The notes under the pieces were generated by a model. That model saw only the letters and a program-made list of their open reading frames with translations. It did not search any database and had not been told where the DNA came from. A stretch of DNA of 64,000 bases from positions 244,491 to 308,490 of the forward strand of contig NZ_CP046186.1 of the NCBI RefSeq assembly GCF_012567955.1, read 5' to 3'. Below, piece by piece: positions 39,404 to 49,905 of this stretch. This stretch comes from Enterobacteriaceae endosymbiont of Donacia bicoloricornis. GTDB lineage: Bacteria; Pseudomonadota; Gammaproteobacteria; Enterobacterales; Enterobacteriaceae. Numbering within the stretch: the stretch's first letter is position 1; each line of letters opens with the position of its first letter. The position numbers were made by a program, and so were the translations under genes.

Positions 39404-40612
39404 ATGATGAAATGTAATATATTAAAAATTTTAATATCTTTTTTATTAACAATTAGTAGTATTACTACTGTTAATGCAAGTGAAATTTATAATAAAAATG
39501 GACAAAAAATAGATTTATATGGATTTTTAGATATTAAAAAAGCTTCTTCTAATAAAGATAGAGAAGATATACCAAAAAAATATGAAAATATTATCTCAAA
39601 TATGATTCTGGGTTTTAAAAGTAACACAAATATTTTTAATAATATTGATGGTTATGCACAATTTGAATATAGCTTACCAATAAATCAAACTGAAATGGAT
39701 AAAAACATTTTTCCCTCAATACGGTTAGGATTTATAGGTTTTAACTTTAATAATGGAAATAGTTCTATTGATTTTGGAAGGAATTATGGAATTTTGTATG
39801 ATACAACTTCTTTAATTAAAAAAGAATCTTTTTTTATAAGTGACTTAATGTATAATTACAATGATAAGTTTATGTTTGGAAGAGCAAATAATCTTCTAAC
39901 ATATAGAAATAAAAATTTTTTTGGTCTAATTAAAGGATTAGATATTGCTTTACAATATAAAAGTCCTTTATTGTATACTGAAAATGATGTTTTTCATAAT
40001 GAAAATGATAATAAAAACCGTAATATTTTTATAGAGAAGGAAAAAAATAAGAAAGGATGGGGAGCATCATTTAAATATAAAATAGGAGATTCTGGAGTTA
40101 GTATTACTGGATCTTATTTTAACTCTTCCAAAATAATTGATAAAAATGATGAATTAAAAAAAATTTTTTTCATAAAAAATAATAATAAAAATGATGATAT
40201 AAGTGCTTTTTCAATTGGTGCTAAATATGAAAAAAATAATATTTATTTAGCTACTGTTTTTAGTAAAGCAAAAAATTCATTAACATATTTAGATAGAAAT
40301 AATTATTATTTTGCTAACAAAATGACAAATTTAGAAATTATTGGACAATATAAATTTAATAATAATTTAAAAGCTACTATTTCATATATTCAGTCAGAAG
40401 GAAGTAATATTCCTGCTGGATATCATTATGATGGAGGAAATATAAATTTTCTAAAATATGTAACAATTAATACAATTTATAAATTTAATAAAAATTTATC
40501 CGCTTATTTTGATTACCGTATTAATTTATTAAATAAAAATAATAGATATATAAAATCAAATCATATTTTTACAAATAATCTTTTTGGTGTTGGTTTAATT
40601 TATCATTTTTAA
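39404..40612 (+). CDS. ompF: Outer membrane porin, OmpF/OmpC family
   Basis: Trimeric general-diffusion porin. 402 residues. Signal peptide of about 25 residues ending TTVNA, then SEIYNKNGQKIDLYG, the mature start of enterobacterial porins. Beta-strand patterns TYRNKNFFGLIKGLDIALQY and NIYLATVFSKAKN follow, with terminal Phe (GLIYHF) for BamA recognition. Loop 3 after GRNYGILYD lacks the usual PEFGGD motif. An AGGA lies before a double ATG. It is called ompF from the asnS neighbour; sequence alone does not separate OmpF from OmpC. It shows that an outer membrane is kept. Confidence 0.9.
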   Translation: MMKCNILKILISFLLTISSITTVNASEIYNKNGQKIDLYGFLDIKKASSNKDREDIPKKYENIISNMILGFKSNTNIFNNIDGYAQFEYSLPINQTEMDKNIFPSIRLGFIGFNFNNGNSSIDFGRNYGILYDTTSLIKKESFFISDLMYNYNDKFMFGRANNLLTYRNKNFFGLIKGLDIALQYKSPLLYTENDVFHNENDNKNRNIFIEKEKNKKGWGASFKYKIGDSGVSITGSYFNSSKIIDKNDELKKIFFIKNNNKNDDISAFSIGAKYEKNNIYLATVFSKAKNSLTYLDRNNYYFANKMTNLEIIGQYKFNNNLKATISYIQSEGSNIPAGYHYDGGNINFLKYVTINTIYKFNKNLSAYFDYRINLLNKNNRYIKSNHIFTNNLFGVGLIYHF

Positions 40613-40685
40613 AAAATGATAAAATAAAATATTTATTAATTACTAGCTATTTCTTAAATTTAATAATTTTATTAAAAAATAAATT

Positions 40686-41333
40686 TTAGAAGTAGTTAGT
40701 TTTATAATTTTTTAACCAAGGATTATTCATTAATTCATAATAAATATATGTTTTTTCTCCATGTCCTGGAAGGATTAATGTATCCATTCCTAATGATAGG
40801 ATTTTTTGTTTTATAGAATTAATTAAAATATTAAAATTACTTTTTGGTAAATCTGTTCGACCTATACTATTTTTTAAAATAGTATCTCCTGATACTAAAA
40901 TATTATTTAATTTATTGAAAAAAATAACATGTCCTGGGGTATGCCCTGGACAATGATATGTTTGGAAAATGATTTTTCCTATATAAATTTTTTGATAATT
41001 TTTTAGCCATATATTTTTTTTAAAAATACAAGATGGAAGTTGAAAAAGTTTATTCTGTAATTTTAGATTTTTTATCCAAAAAATATCTTTTTTATGTGGG
41101 CCTAATATAGGTATATTTAAAATTTCTGATAAAACATAAGCCGCCCCAATATGATCTAAATGACAATGAGTTATTAAAATTTTAACTATATTTAGTTTAT
41201 ATTTATTCAAAATTTTTAAAATTTTTAAATATTCTCCTCCTGGGTCAATAAGAGCTGCGCTTAATGTTTTTTTACACCATATTATATAACAATTTTGATT
41301 AAAATTTGTAACTGGGATAACTAAATAATTCAT
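40686..41333 (-). CDS. gloC: Metallo-beta-lactamase fold hydrolase (YcbL/GloC, glyoxalase II-like)
   Basis: Probable type II glyoxalase (hydroxyacylglutathione hydrolase) acting in methylglyoxal detoxification. 215 residues, the E. coli YcbL length. Metal motifs THCHLDHIG, HCPGHTPGHV, SGDTIL and LPGHG are complete. In E. coli ycbL-aspC-ompF-asnS are neighbours, so position supports YcbL/GloC, with aspC lost. The substrate is inferred from the family. Confidence 0.87.
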   Translation of the reverse strand: MNYLVIPVTNFNQNCYIIWCKKTLSAALIDPGGEYLKILKILNKYKLNIVKILITHCHLDHIGAAYVLSEILNIPILGPHKKDIFWIKNLKLQNKLFQLPSCIFKKNIWLKNYQKIYIGKIIFQTYHCPGHTPGHVIFFNKLNNILVSGDTILKNSIGRTDLPKSNFNILINSIKQKILSLGMDTLILPGHGEKTYIYYELMNNPWLKNYKTNYF

Positions 41334-41411
41334 AATTATTACAATTAATTTACTTACTTTAATTTTTTTTAAAATTATTCTTAATATATTAATTAAAATT
41401 AATAATATTAA

Positions 41412-43070
41412 TTACTCATATTTTTTAGCAGCTTTAAAAGCTTCTGTCATTATATTAGAAAAATTATTTTTTTTATTTTTTTTAAAAATTTTACTTTCTA
41501 TATTTTTTAAATCAATAATTATATTAACAATTCTAGTTTTACGATCAACGTTATTTATTTTTCCTTCTATATTTTGACCTACTTTAAAATATTTTATAAT
41601 ATTTTCAATTTTACTATTTTTATATTCAGATAATTTAACATTACCTAATATTTCATCATTAAATTTTAATTTAATATTTTTATTATCTATGTTAGATATA
41701 ATTCCTTTTACTGTTTTATTTTTTTTTTGTTCTATTAAATATTTATTTAAAGGATCTTCCTGTAATTGTTTAATTCCTAAAGAAATTCTTTCTCTTTCTG
41801 AATCTACTTGTAAAACTATAGTTGTAATACTATTACCTTTTTTATATTTATGAACTTCATCTTCACCATTATTTATCCATGATAAATCGGATAAATGAAC
41901 TAATCCATCTATACCACCATTTAATCCAATAAAAATACCAAAATCTGTTATTGACTTTATTTTTCCTTTTACATGATCTCCTTTTTGATAATTTTTAGAA
42001 AATTCTAACCAAGGATTATTTGTACATTGTTTAATTCCTAAAGAAATTCTTCTTCTTTCTTCATCAATATCTAATACCATAACTTCAATTTTATCATTAA
42101 CATTTACTATTTTAGTAGGATGTATATTTTTATTTGTCCAATCCATTTCTGATATATGAACTAATCCTTCTACTCCTTCTTCAATTTCTACAAAACAGCC
42201 ATAATCTGTTAAATTTGTAACACGTCCTAATAATTTACTATTCTCAGGATAACGTTTAGAAATAGACTTCCATGGATCTTCTCCTAATTGTTTTAATCCT
42301 AACGAAACACGAGTTTTATCTTTGTCAAATTTTAATATTTTAATTTTAATTTCATCACCAATATTAACAATTTCACTTGGATGTTTTACTCTTTTCCATG
42401 CCATATCTGTAATATGTAATAATCCATCAATTCCTCCTAAATCAACAAATGCTCCATAATCAGTAAGATTTTTTACTAAACCTTTAATTTCCATACCTTC
42501 ATATATAGTATTTAATAAATGATTTCTTTCTGCACTATTTTCTAATTCTATTACTGCTTTTCTAGAGACAACTACATTATTTCTTTTTTGATCTAATTTA
42601 ATAACTTTAAAATCTAATTCTTTACCTTCTAAATGAGAAGTATCTCTAATTGGTCTAATATCTACTAAAGAACCAGGTAAAAAAGCCCTGATGCTGTTAA
42701 GTTCAACAGTGAAACCTCCTTTTACCTTACCAGTAATTATCCCTTTTATGTTACTATTATCTATATTAGCTTTTTCTAAAATTAACCAAGATTCATGTCT
42801 TTTAGCTTTCTCTCTAGATAAAATAGTTTCACCAAAACCATCTTCTATTAAATCTAGTGATACATCTACAATATCTCCTACTTTTACTTCTAACTCTCCT
42901 TGGGAGTTTTTAAATTGTGAAATAGGAATACAAGATTCTGATTTTAATCCAGCATCTACTAAAACAATATCTTTTTCAATAGAAACAATAGTTCCAGAAA
43001 TTATTGATCCTAAATTAATAATTTTATTTTTTAATGATTTCTCAAATAACTCTGCAAAACACTCATTCAT
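41412..43070 (-). CDS. rpsA: 30S ribosomal protein S1
   Basis: mRNA-capturing ribosomal protein. 552 residues (E. coli 557). Six S1 repeats can be followed, each with a GxVxxxTDYGxFV-like core ([56 protein letters not shown]). The sixth repeat is the most eroded. Start [13 protein letters not shown] fits the family. Downstream of aroA on the same strand; cmk, which lies between aroA and rpsA in E. coli, is missing. Confidence 0.97.
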   Translation of the reverse strand: MNECFAELFEKSLKNKIINLGSIISGTIVSIEKDIVLVDAGLKSESCIPISQFKNSQGELEVKVGDIVDVSLDLIEDGFGETILSREKAKRHESWLILEKANIDNSNIKGIITGKVKGGFTVELNSIRAFLPGSLVDIRPIRDTSHLEGKELDFKVIKLDQKRNNVVVSRKAVIELENSAERNHLLNTIYEGMEIKGLVKNLTDYGAFVDLGGIDGLLHITDMAWKRVKHPSEIVNIGDEIKIKILKFDKDKTRVSLGLKQLGEDPWKSISKRYPENSKLLGRVTNLTDYGCFVEIEEGVEGLVHISEMDWTNKNIHPTKIVNVNDKIEVMVLDIDEERRRISLGIKQCTNNPWLEFSKNYQKGDHVKGKIKSITDFGIFIGLNGGIDGLVHLSDLSWINNGEDEVHKYKKGNSITTIVLQVDSERERISLGIKQLQEDPLNKYLIEQKKNKTVKGIISNIDNKNIKLKFNDEILGNVKLSEYKNSKIENIIKYFKVGQNIEGKINNVDRKTRIVNIIIDLKNIESKIFKKNKKNNFSNIMTEAFKAAKKYE

Positions 43071-43326
43071 ATTAGTAACTTTTAAATGTTTTATAATAAA
43101 TATCCACTTAAATCATATTAAGTCTTATTTTTTAAAAAACTCATATGTTCCTTTTATGAGAGATAATTAAATATAATTTAATACTATAAATTTTATATAA
43201 ATAGTATTTATATATATAAAGTTAACATTAAAAATTTTTTTCTGCAACTGTATATCTTTATATACATATACTTTTTTTAAATTATTAAATTTATAAATTT
43301 TAATTATTTAATTACATATTTATAAT

Positions 43327-44619
43327 TTAATTATAAAAACTTATTTTTTTAAATTCTTTAAAAAAATTTGGATATGTTTTACTAGTACAACCAGGATTAA
43401 TAATTTTTACTGAATTATTAGATAATGATAATAGTGCAAAACACATAGCAATACGATGGTCATTATATGTTTCAATTATAACTTTATTAATATATTTAGG
43501 AGGAAAAATAGTAATATAGTCATTACCTGTAATAATTTTTGCACCAGTTTTTTTTAATTCAGTAGACATTGCTTGTAAACGATCCGTTTCTTTAACTTTC
43601 CAATTATATATGTTTTTTATAGTAGTAGTTCCTTTGGCAAATAAACTAGTAACAGCTAGAGTCATAGCTACATCTGGAATATCATTTAAATCCATATTTA
43701 TGGACTTTAGAGTATTTTTTGTACAACTAATATAATTTTTTCCATAATTTATTATTGCTCCCATTTTTTTTAAAATATTAATATATCTAATATCTCCTTG
43801 AATACTGTTTTTATTTAGATTTTCTAATCTTACTGTTCCTCCTTTAATAGCTGCAGCAGATAAAAAATATGAAGCAGAAGAAGCATCACCTTCTATAATA
43901 TATTCTCCAGGAGAAATATAATTTTGTTGTCCATAAATTTTAAATTGTTTATAATTATTATTTTTTACATGTATACCAAAAATTTTCATTAATTTAATAG
44001 TTATATCAATATATGGTTTAGATACTAAATTATTATATATATTAATTATTGTATCTCCTTTTATTAAGGGACTAATAATTAGTAATGATGTTAAAAATTG
44101 ACTAGAAATAGAACCATTTATTTTAATAACTTTATTACCTTTAAATCCACCTTTTATATGTATTGGAGGAAAATTTTTTTTTTCTAAATATTCAATAACA
44201 GCTCCACCTTTTATTAAAGAATCTACAAGATGTTTTATAGGTCTTTCTTTCATTCTTGGTTCACCTGTTAAAATAACATCACATTTATTATTTAATGATA
44301 ATAAAGCTGTTAATGGTCTAATTACAGTTCCTGCATTTCCAAGAAATAATTTTAGATTTTTTTGAGGTTTAAAAATTCCATTATTTCCCATAATTAAACA
44401 TTCTTTTTTATTAGTAGATAAAAAAAAGTTAATACCTAAATTTTTTAATGCATTTAACATATGATTAATATCATCACTATTAAGTAAATTAATTAATTTA
44501 GTAGTACCCTTAGCTAGGGCTGATAGTAATAATACTCTATTAGAAATACTTTTAGAACCAGGTAAAAATATAGAACCTTGAACTTTATTAATAGGTTGAA
44601 GTGTTAAAATATTTTTCAT
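43327..44619 (-). CDS. aroA: 5-enolpyruvylshikimate-3-phosphate synthase
   Basis: Penultimate enzyme before chorismate in the shikimate pathway. 430 residues (E. coli 427). PGSKSISNRVLLLSALAKG, LGNAGTVIRPLTALL (PEP site, glyphosate-binding loop), GEPRMKERPI and the C-terminal NDHRIAMCFALL motif are intact. Forms the conserved serC-aroA pair, 41 bases downstream of serC. With aroE it supports a retained aromatic precursor route. Confidence 0.97.
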   Translation of the reverse strand: MKNILTLQPINKVQGSIFLPGSKSISNRVLLLSALAKGTTKLINLLNSDDINHMLNALKNLGINFFLSTNKKECLIMGNNGIFKPQKNLKLFLGNAGTVIRPLTALLSLNNKCDVILTGEPRMKERPIKHLVDSLIKGGAVIEYLEKKNFPPIHIKGGFKGNKVIKINGSISSQFLTSLLIISPLIKGDTIINIYNNLVSKPYIDITIKLMKIFGIHVKNNNYKQFKIYGQQNYISPGEYIIEGDASSASYFLSAAAIKGGTVRLENLNKNSIQGDIRYINILKKMGAIINYGKNYISCTKNTLKSINMDLNDIPDVAMTLAVTSLFAKGTTTIKNIYNWKVKETDRLQAMSTELKKTGAKIITGNDYITIFPPKYINKVIIETYNDHRIAMCFALLSLSNNSVKIINPGCTSKTYPNFFKEFKKISFYN

Positions 44620-44660
44620 ATTGTTAATAATCTAATTAAATTTTAAAATAATCATATCAT

Positions 44661-45752
44661 TTATATATATTTTGTTTCAAAATCATTCATAAAATTTATT
44701 AATTTTTTAATTCCTTCTATAGGCATAGCATTATATATTGAAGCTCTTATACCTCCTATTTTTTTATGTCCTTTAAGATAAAATAATCCATTTTCTTGTG
44801 ATTTTTTTAAGAATAAATTTTCTTTTTCTGGATCTTGTAAATGAAAAACAACATTTGTTATTGATCTATTACGATATTTAATTTTATTTATATAAAATTT
44901 ACTTCTATCTATAGTAGAATAAAGTAGTTTTGCTTTTTTTTTATTTATTTTACTAATAAATTTTATTCCTCCTTTTTTTTTTAACCATTTTAAAACTAAT
45001 CCTGATAAATATAAAGAAAAAGTAGCAGGTGTGTTAAACATTGAATTATGTTGAGACATAATTTTATAATCTAATACTGAAGGTAATTCTTTTCTTTTTT
45101 TGTTATTCAAAATTAATTTTTTTTTTATAATTATAATAGTTAAACCAGCAGGACCAATATTTTTTTGTGCACTTGCATAAATCATACCATAATTTTTAAT
45201 ATTAATTTCTTGAGCAAGAATAATAGATGATAAATCTGCTATAACAGTTTTATTTTCAAATTTAGGTTCTTCATTAATTGCAATACCTTCTATTGTTTCA
45301 TTAGGACAATAATGTATATATTTTGAATTATTATTTAAACTCCAGTATTTCATTTTTTCGATATAATATAATCCATTTTTTTTTTTTAATGGATTAATAA
45401 TATGTGGTTTACAATATTTTGTAGCTTCTTTTATTGCTTCATTTGACCAATGTCCAATATTTGCATAATCAGCTGTTTCATCATAATATAATAAATTCAT
45501 TGGTATAGCTGAAAATTGTGTTCTAGCACCTCCTTGACAAAATAATATTTCATATTCTGATGGGATATCAATCAGTTCTCTTAAATCTTTTTTTATATTT
45601 TTAATTAAATTCATGAAATCATGAGTACGATGACTAATTTCCATAACAGAAACATTTAAATTATTCCAATTTATTAATTCATTTTGTGCTTTTTTTAAAA
45701 CTTCATAAGGTAATAAAGCTGGTCCAGGACTAAAATTAAATATTTTTTGCAT
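44661..45752 (-). CDS. serC: Phosphoserine aminotransferase
   Basis: PLP-dependent aminotransferase for serine synthesis and, in some bacteria, for vitamin B6 synthesis. 363 residues (E. coli 362). IFNFSPGPALLPYEVL, VMEISHRTHDF and the PLP-lysine motif YASAQKNIGPAG are clear. The open frame reaches 45785, but the family start and an AGGA nine bases upstream place initiation at the ATG 45752. First of the serC-aroA pair. Confidence 0.96.
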   Translation of the reverse strand: MQKIFNFSPGPALLPYEVLKKAQNELINWNNLNVSVMEISHRTHDFMNLIKNIKKDLRELIDIPSEYEILFCQGGARTQFSAIPMNLLYYDETADYANIGHWSNEAIKEATKYCKPHIINPLKKKNGLYYIEKMKYWSLNNNSKYIHYCPNETIEGIAINEEPKFENKTVIADLSSIILAQEINIKNYGMIYASAQKNIGPAGLTIIIIKKKLILNNKKRKELPSVLDYKIMSQHNSMFNTPATFSLYLSGLVLKWLKKKGGIKFISKINKKKAKLLYSTIDRSKFYINKIKYRNRSITNVVFHLQDPEKENLFLKKSQENGLFYLKGHKKIGGIRASIYNAMPIEGIKKLINFMNDFETKYI

Positions 45753-45807
45753 AGTAATAATCCTATTAAACATATTATAAGTCATAAAATAATTTTTTTT
45801 TAAAATA

Positions 45808-46914
45808 TTAAGTTATAATACTATTATGTGTATACATAGACATTATAATTCCAAAACTAGCCATAATAACTACAAGAGATGTCCCCCCATAACTTAATAT
45901 AGGTAATGGTATACCTACAACAGGTAATAAACCACTTACCATACTTATATTAACAAATATACATAAAAAAAATATTAATATTATTCCATTAATAATTAAT
46001 TGATTATAAATATCACGACACTTTAATGATAAGAATAAAATTCTTACTATTATTAATAAATATAAAAAAATTAATAATAATACTCCTATAAAACCAAATT
46101 CTTCTGCAAATACAGAAAATATAAAATCAGTATGTTTTTCTGGTAAAAAATTTAATTGTGCTTGTGTTCCCATTTTCCATCCTTTTCCAAATAATCCTCC
46201 AGAACTAATTGCTATTTTAGATTGAAAAATATGGTATCCTTTTCCTAATAAATCATAATTCATTTGTAATAACATTAACATTCTCTCTCTTTGATAATCA
46301 TGTAGTAAAAAGATCCATGCAAAGGGAAGAAATATTATAAATAAAATAATACTGTTTAAAATTCTTTTCCAAGATAATCCAGCTAAAAATAATATAATAG
46401 CCCCGGATAAACTAATTAATATAGCAGTACCTAAATCAGGTTGTTTAGCTACTAATATAGTAGGGATTAATATTAAAATTATTATTTGAAAGAATGTTTT
46501 TTGAAGAATATGATAATTATGTTTATCAAGAATATAAGATACAATTAAAGGAACTGATATTTTGGCTATTTCAGATGGTTGGAATGTAATAAAATTAATA
46601 TGTAACCACCTTTGTGCTCCTTTTATAGTAGAACCAAAACATTTTACTGCAATTAATAAACATATAGTTAAAAAATAAAATAAAAAAGAATATTTTTTAT
46701 AAATATGTGGAGGAATTTGCGCAGCTATTAACATAGTTATAAAACCGATACAAATTTGTATTATTTTATGTTTTAAATAAATATGATTTTTAGAACCTAT
46801 TGAACTCCATGTTATAAATAAACTAATTGTTAAAAGTATTATAATTAATAACAATAATATTGTATCTGTATGTAATACATAATGAATAAATTTATTCAAG
46901 TTTTTTTTTTTCAT
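45808..46914 (-). CDS. mrdB: Peptidoglycan glycosyltransferase RodA (MrdB)
   Basis: SEDS-family glycosyltransferase polymerising lateral-wall peptidoglycan with PBP2. 368 residues (E. coli 370), about ten membrane helices. The loop KGAQRWLHINFITFQPSEIAK, KQPDLGTAIL, FLPEKHTDFIFSVFAEEFG and the C-terminal GIPLPILSYGGTS are all conserved. It starts 25 bases after mrdA, the conserved mrdA-mrdB pair. Confidence 0.97.
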   Translation of the reverse strand: MKKKNLNKFIHYVLHTDTILLLLIIILLTISLFITWSSIGSKNHIYLKHKIIQICIGFITMLIAAQIPPHIYKKYSFLFYFLTICLLIAVKCFGSTIKGAQRWLHINFITFQPSEIAKISVPLIVSYILDKHNYHILQKTFFQIIILILIPTILVAKQPDLGTAILISLSGAIILFLAGLSWKRILNSIILFIIFLPFAWIFLLHDYQRERMLMLLQMNYDLLGKGYHIFQSKIAISSGGLFGKGWKMGTQAQLNFLPEKHTDFIFSVFAEEFGFIGVLLLIFLYLLIIVRILFLSLKCRDIYNQLIINGIILIFFLCIFVNISMVSGLLPVVGIPLPILSYGGTSLVVIMASFGIIMSMYTHNSIIT

Positions 46915-46939
46915 AATAAAATTACGTAATTAAATTTTT

Positions 46940-48823
46940 TTATATTAACAAATCTTTTTTATTTTCAAAAATATAATCGAAAATTTTTCTTGCAATATTG
47001 CCAATAAATATATCTTTATTACTATTCTCTATAATAATAGTCATAGCTATTTTAGGATGTTTAAAAGGAGCAAAAGCTATTATAAGCTTATGATCTCTTA
47101 ATTTTTCTTTTATTTTATTAATATTATGTTTTTTTAAATTATTTAAATTAAAAACTTGTGCAGTTCCCGTTTTTGCAGCTATACTATAATTTTTTATATT
47201 AAGAAAATATTTATATAAAGTTCCATTTTTTTTATTTACTACATTAAACATACCGTTTTTAACAATATTCCAATATTGGATGGGAAAATTTACTACTTTT
47301 TTATATTTCTTATGTATATAATAACTAAAAATATTATTTAATTTTTCTTTTTTATAAAGATGTAGAGGTTTACTAATACCATTATTAACTAAAATAGTTA
47401 ATGCATTATGAATTTGTATAGGAGTAGCATTCCAATAACTTTGCCCTATACCAACAGAAATAGTATCTCCAATATACCAAGGAGTATCTGTACTGTTCAA
47501 TTTCCATTGTCTTGTTGGTAAATTACCTAATTTTTCGTTAAAAAGATCAATATTTGTTAATTTACCATAACCAAATTTATCCATCCATGTATGTATTTTA
47601 TTAATACCTATATTATAGGCTAATTTATAAAAAAAAAAATCAGATGATTCTTGTATTGCTTTATTAACATTTAAATAACCATGACCATTTTTTTTCCAAT
47701 CTTTATATTTTTGGTTAAATTTAGGAATTTTCCACCATCCTGGATCAAATAATATTGTATGTTCATTTATTAAATTTAATTTTAATGCTAATAAAGTCAT
47801 ATATGGCTTAACAGTAGAAGCTGGAGGATAAATACCTTGAATAGCACGATTAATTAAAGGATGATTAGCAATCATTTTATTTTTTAATAAAAAATGTAAA
47901 CTTTTTTCTTTTTTATTATTAAGAAATAAATTAGGATCAAAACTAGGAGTTGATATCATAGCTAAAATTTCTCCATTTCTTGTATCGCTAATAATGACAG
48001 CTCCTTTTTTATCTTTCATTAATGAATAGATATATTTTTGTAATTTATAATCAATAGTTAGAAAAATATCTTTTCCTGTATATGATTCTTCTTTACATAT
48101 TGTATATTTATAAAAACCTTTATTATTTATGGCGATTTTTTGATAACCATTAGTTCCATACATTTTTTTTTGGTAATATTTTTCAATACCATTTATTCCT
48201 ACTGAAGAATTATCAGTATAATTTTTTATTGTTTTTTTTTTCTTAAAAATATTTTTTTTTTTATTAGCATCAGAATGTATGTAACCTACTACATGTGCAA
48301 ATAATTTTTTTTGTGGATAAAAACGTTTTTGATAAATTTTCAGAGGTATTTCAGGAAATAAATATTTATTTACTAAAAATTTTGATGCTTGACGATTATT
48401 TAAGTCTATTTTAAAAATTATTTTTTTTAATGATTTTTTTTCTTTTTTTGATTTTGTTACTTTTGCAATATCAGATTTATTAATCTTTAATTTTAAAAAT
48501 TTTTGTAAAAAAATAATTTTTTGTAAAAAATCATTAATATTATTAGTTTGTATTTTAATTTGATAAAAACTTTTATTTTTTGCTAAAACTATACCATTTC
48601 TATCATAAATTAAACCTCTATTAGGCTTTAAAAAAAAAAAACCAACATAATTTTGTTCGGCTTGTAATTTATATTTTTTATAAGATCTAATTTGTAAATA
48701 ATATAAATTAAATATTAGAATACTGAATAATATTAAGAAAGTTTTAATTAAAAATTTTGTTCTTTGGAAAAAGATTTTTGATTTTATTTTATAATTTTGT
48801 GAAAAATTATATTTTATATACAT
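46940..48823 (-). CDS. mrdA: Penicillin-binding protein 2 (MrdA)
   Basis: Monofunctional class B transpeptidase of the rod complex. 627 residues (E. coli 633). N-terminal membrane helix (about 25-48), the non-catalytic pedestal (RGLIYDRNGIVLAKN), then the transpeptidase: STVK in PASTVKPYMTL (catalytic Ser), SSD in QESSDFFFYKLAYNIG, and KTG in AAKTGTAQVF. Pairs with RodA downstream. Together they indicate that rod-type wall synthesis was retained. rlmH, rsfS, cobC and nadD between holA and mrdA in E. coli are absent. Confidence 0.97.
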   Translation of the reverse strand: MYIKYNFSQNYKIKSKIFFQRTKFLIKTFLILFSILIFNLYYLQIRSYKKYKLQAEQNYVGFFFLKPNRGLIYDRNGIVLAKNKSFYQIKIQTNNINDFLQKIIFLQKFLKLKINKSDIAKVTKSKKEKKSLKKIIFKIDLNNRQASKFLVNKYLFPEIPLKIYQKRFYPQKKLFAHVVGYIHSDANKKKNIFKKKKTIKNYTDNSSVGINGIEKYYQKKMYGTNGYQKIAINNKGFYKYTICKEESYTGKDIFLTIDYKLQKYIYSLMKDKKGAVIISDTRNGEILAMISTPSFDPNLFLNNKKEKSLHFLLKNKMIANHPLINRAIQGIYPPASTVKPYMTLLALKLNLINEHTILFDPGWWKIPKFNQKYKDWKKNGHGYLNVNKAIQESSDFFFYKLAYNIGINKIHTWMDKFGYGKLTNIDLFNEKLGNLPTRQWKLNSTDTPWYIGDTISVGIGQSYWNATPIQIHNALTILVNNGISKPLHLYKKEKLNNIFSYYIHKKYKKVVNFPIQYWNIVKNGMFNVVNKKNGTLYKYFLNIKNYSIAAKTGTAQVFNLNNLKKHNINKIKEKLRDHKLIIAFAPFKHPKIAMTIIIENSNKDIFIGNIARKIFDYIFENKKDLLI

Positions 48824-48854
48824 TATTATTTTAACCTATATTATTTAATATTTT

Positions 48855-49847
48855 TTATGAAAAAAATAAAATTAATCTCTCTAAATCAATCCAGAAATAT
48901 TTTTCTACATAATTATTTATTATAAAACTTTTAATATTTATTTCAATTTCTAACAATAATTTAATTATTAAATATATTTTTTTATTATTAATTTTTTTTA
49001 AAATTTTTATAAAAAAATTTTGTTTTTTTGGTAATATTGAAAATTTTCTGAAAATTATGTTTAAAGGATATTTTTTTAAACTTCTATATATTTTTAAAAT
49101 TAAAAAAATATTTTTTTGTAATTTATTAAAAATAATAAAAATATTTTCTTTATTGTTTTTCATTTTTTGAATTATTTTAAAACTATTTTCTATTTGATTT
49201 TCTAAAATAGAATTAGTTAAATTATTATTTTTTTTAAAAACAAAATTTTTTAAATAACCAAGATCTTTTTTTTGTATATAAATATTTTTTATAACTTGAT
49301 TTAATATCATTAAATTTTTTGAATACAAGTTATATAATGTAATACAAACATTTTTATCTATAAATAAATTTAATTGTTTAAACCGAAAATAGATCCAATT
49401 AAGAAGTTGACTATTATTTAATTTATTAAATTCATAAAGTATTATACACTGATTATTTATAATGTTTTTAAAATTTTTTTCAATATATAAATTAATATAG
49501 TCATGAATTTCTAAAATTAGAATATTATTAATACTTATATATTTAATTAATATATTAATGTTTTTTTTTGATTTTATAAAATCTTTTTTATTTAAAAAAA
49601 TTAGATGTATTATCTGTTTTTTACAAAAAAAATCTCTAATTATAAATCTGGAAAAAATATTATCCCAAATAATATTATTATCTATAATAATTATATTATT
49701 TTTTATATAACTTAATTCTAATAATTTTTTTAATAATATATTAATATTTTTTTTAATAAAAAATAATTCATCTCCCATTATGATGTAACAATGGTGTTTT
49801 TCACTATATATTTTTTTATAAAAATTTTTTAAAAATATCTGATTCAT
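48855..49847 (-). CDS. holA: DNA polymerase III delta subunit
   Basis: Clamp-loader subunit that opens the beta clamp. 330 residues (E. coli 343). Similarity is weak and composition extreme (Ile/Asn/Lys), but the N-terminal YIIMGDELFFIKKNINILL, a central ILEIHDY stretch and the order of segments fit HolA. The strongest support is position: E. coli has leuS-lptE-holA, and this gene follows leuS here with lptE lost. It is one of the most eroded proteins in the window. Confidence 0.8.
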   Translation of the reverse strand: MNQIFLKNFYKKIYSEKHHCYIIMGDELFFIKKNINILLKKLLELSYIKNNIIIIDNNIIWDNIFSRFIIRDFFCKKQIIHLIFLNKKDFIKSKKNINILIKYISINNILILEIHDYINLYIEKNFKNIINNQCIILYEFNKLNNSQLLNWIYFRFKQLNLFIDKNVCITLYNLYSKNLMILNQVIKNIYIQKKDLGYLKNFVFKKNNNLTNSILENQIENSFKIIQKMKNNKENIFIIFNKLQKNIFLILKIYRSLKKYPLNIIFRKFSILPKKQNFFIKILKKINNKKIYLIIKLLLEIEINIKSFIINNYVEKYFWIDLERLILFFS

Positions 49848-49905
49848 TTTTATTAAAATGTATATTGTTGATTTATATTTAATTTTAATAATATTTTAAA
49901 TATTA

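Noticed and set aside
42691-43170. A 159-codon plus-strand frame opposite the start of rpsA.
   Set aside because: Antisense to S1 repeats and without any recognisable domain; a shadow frame.
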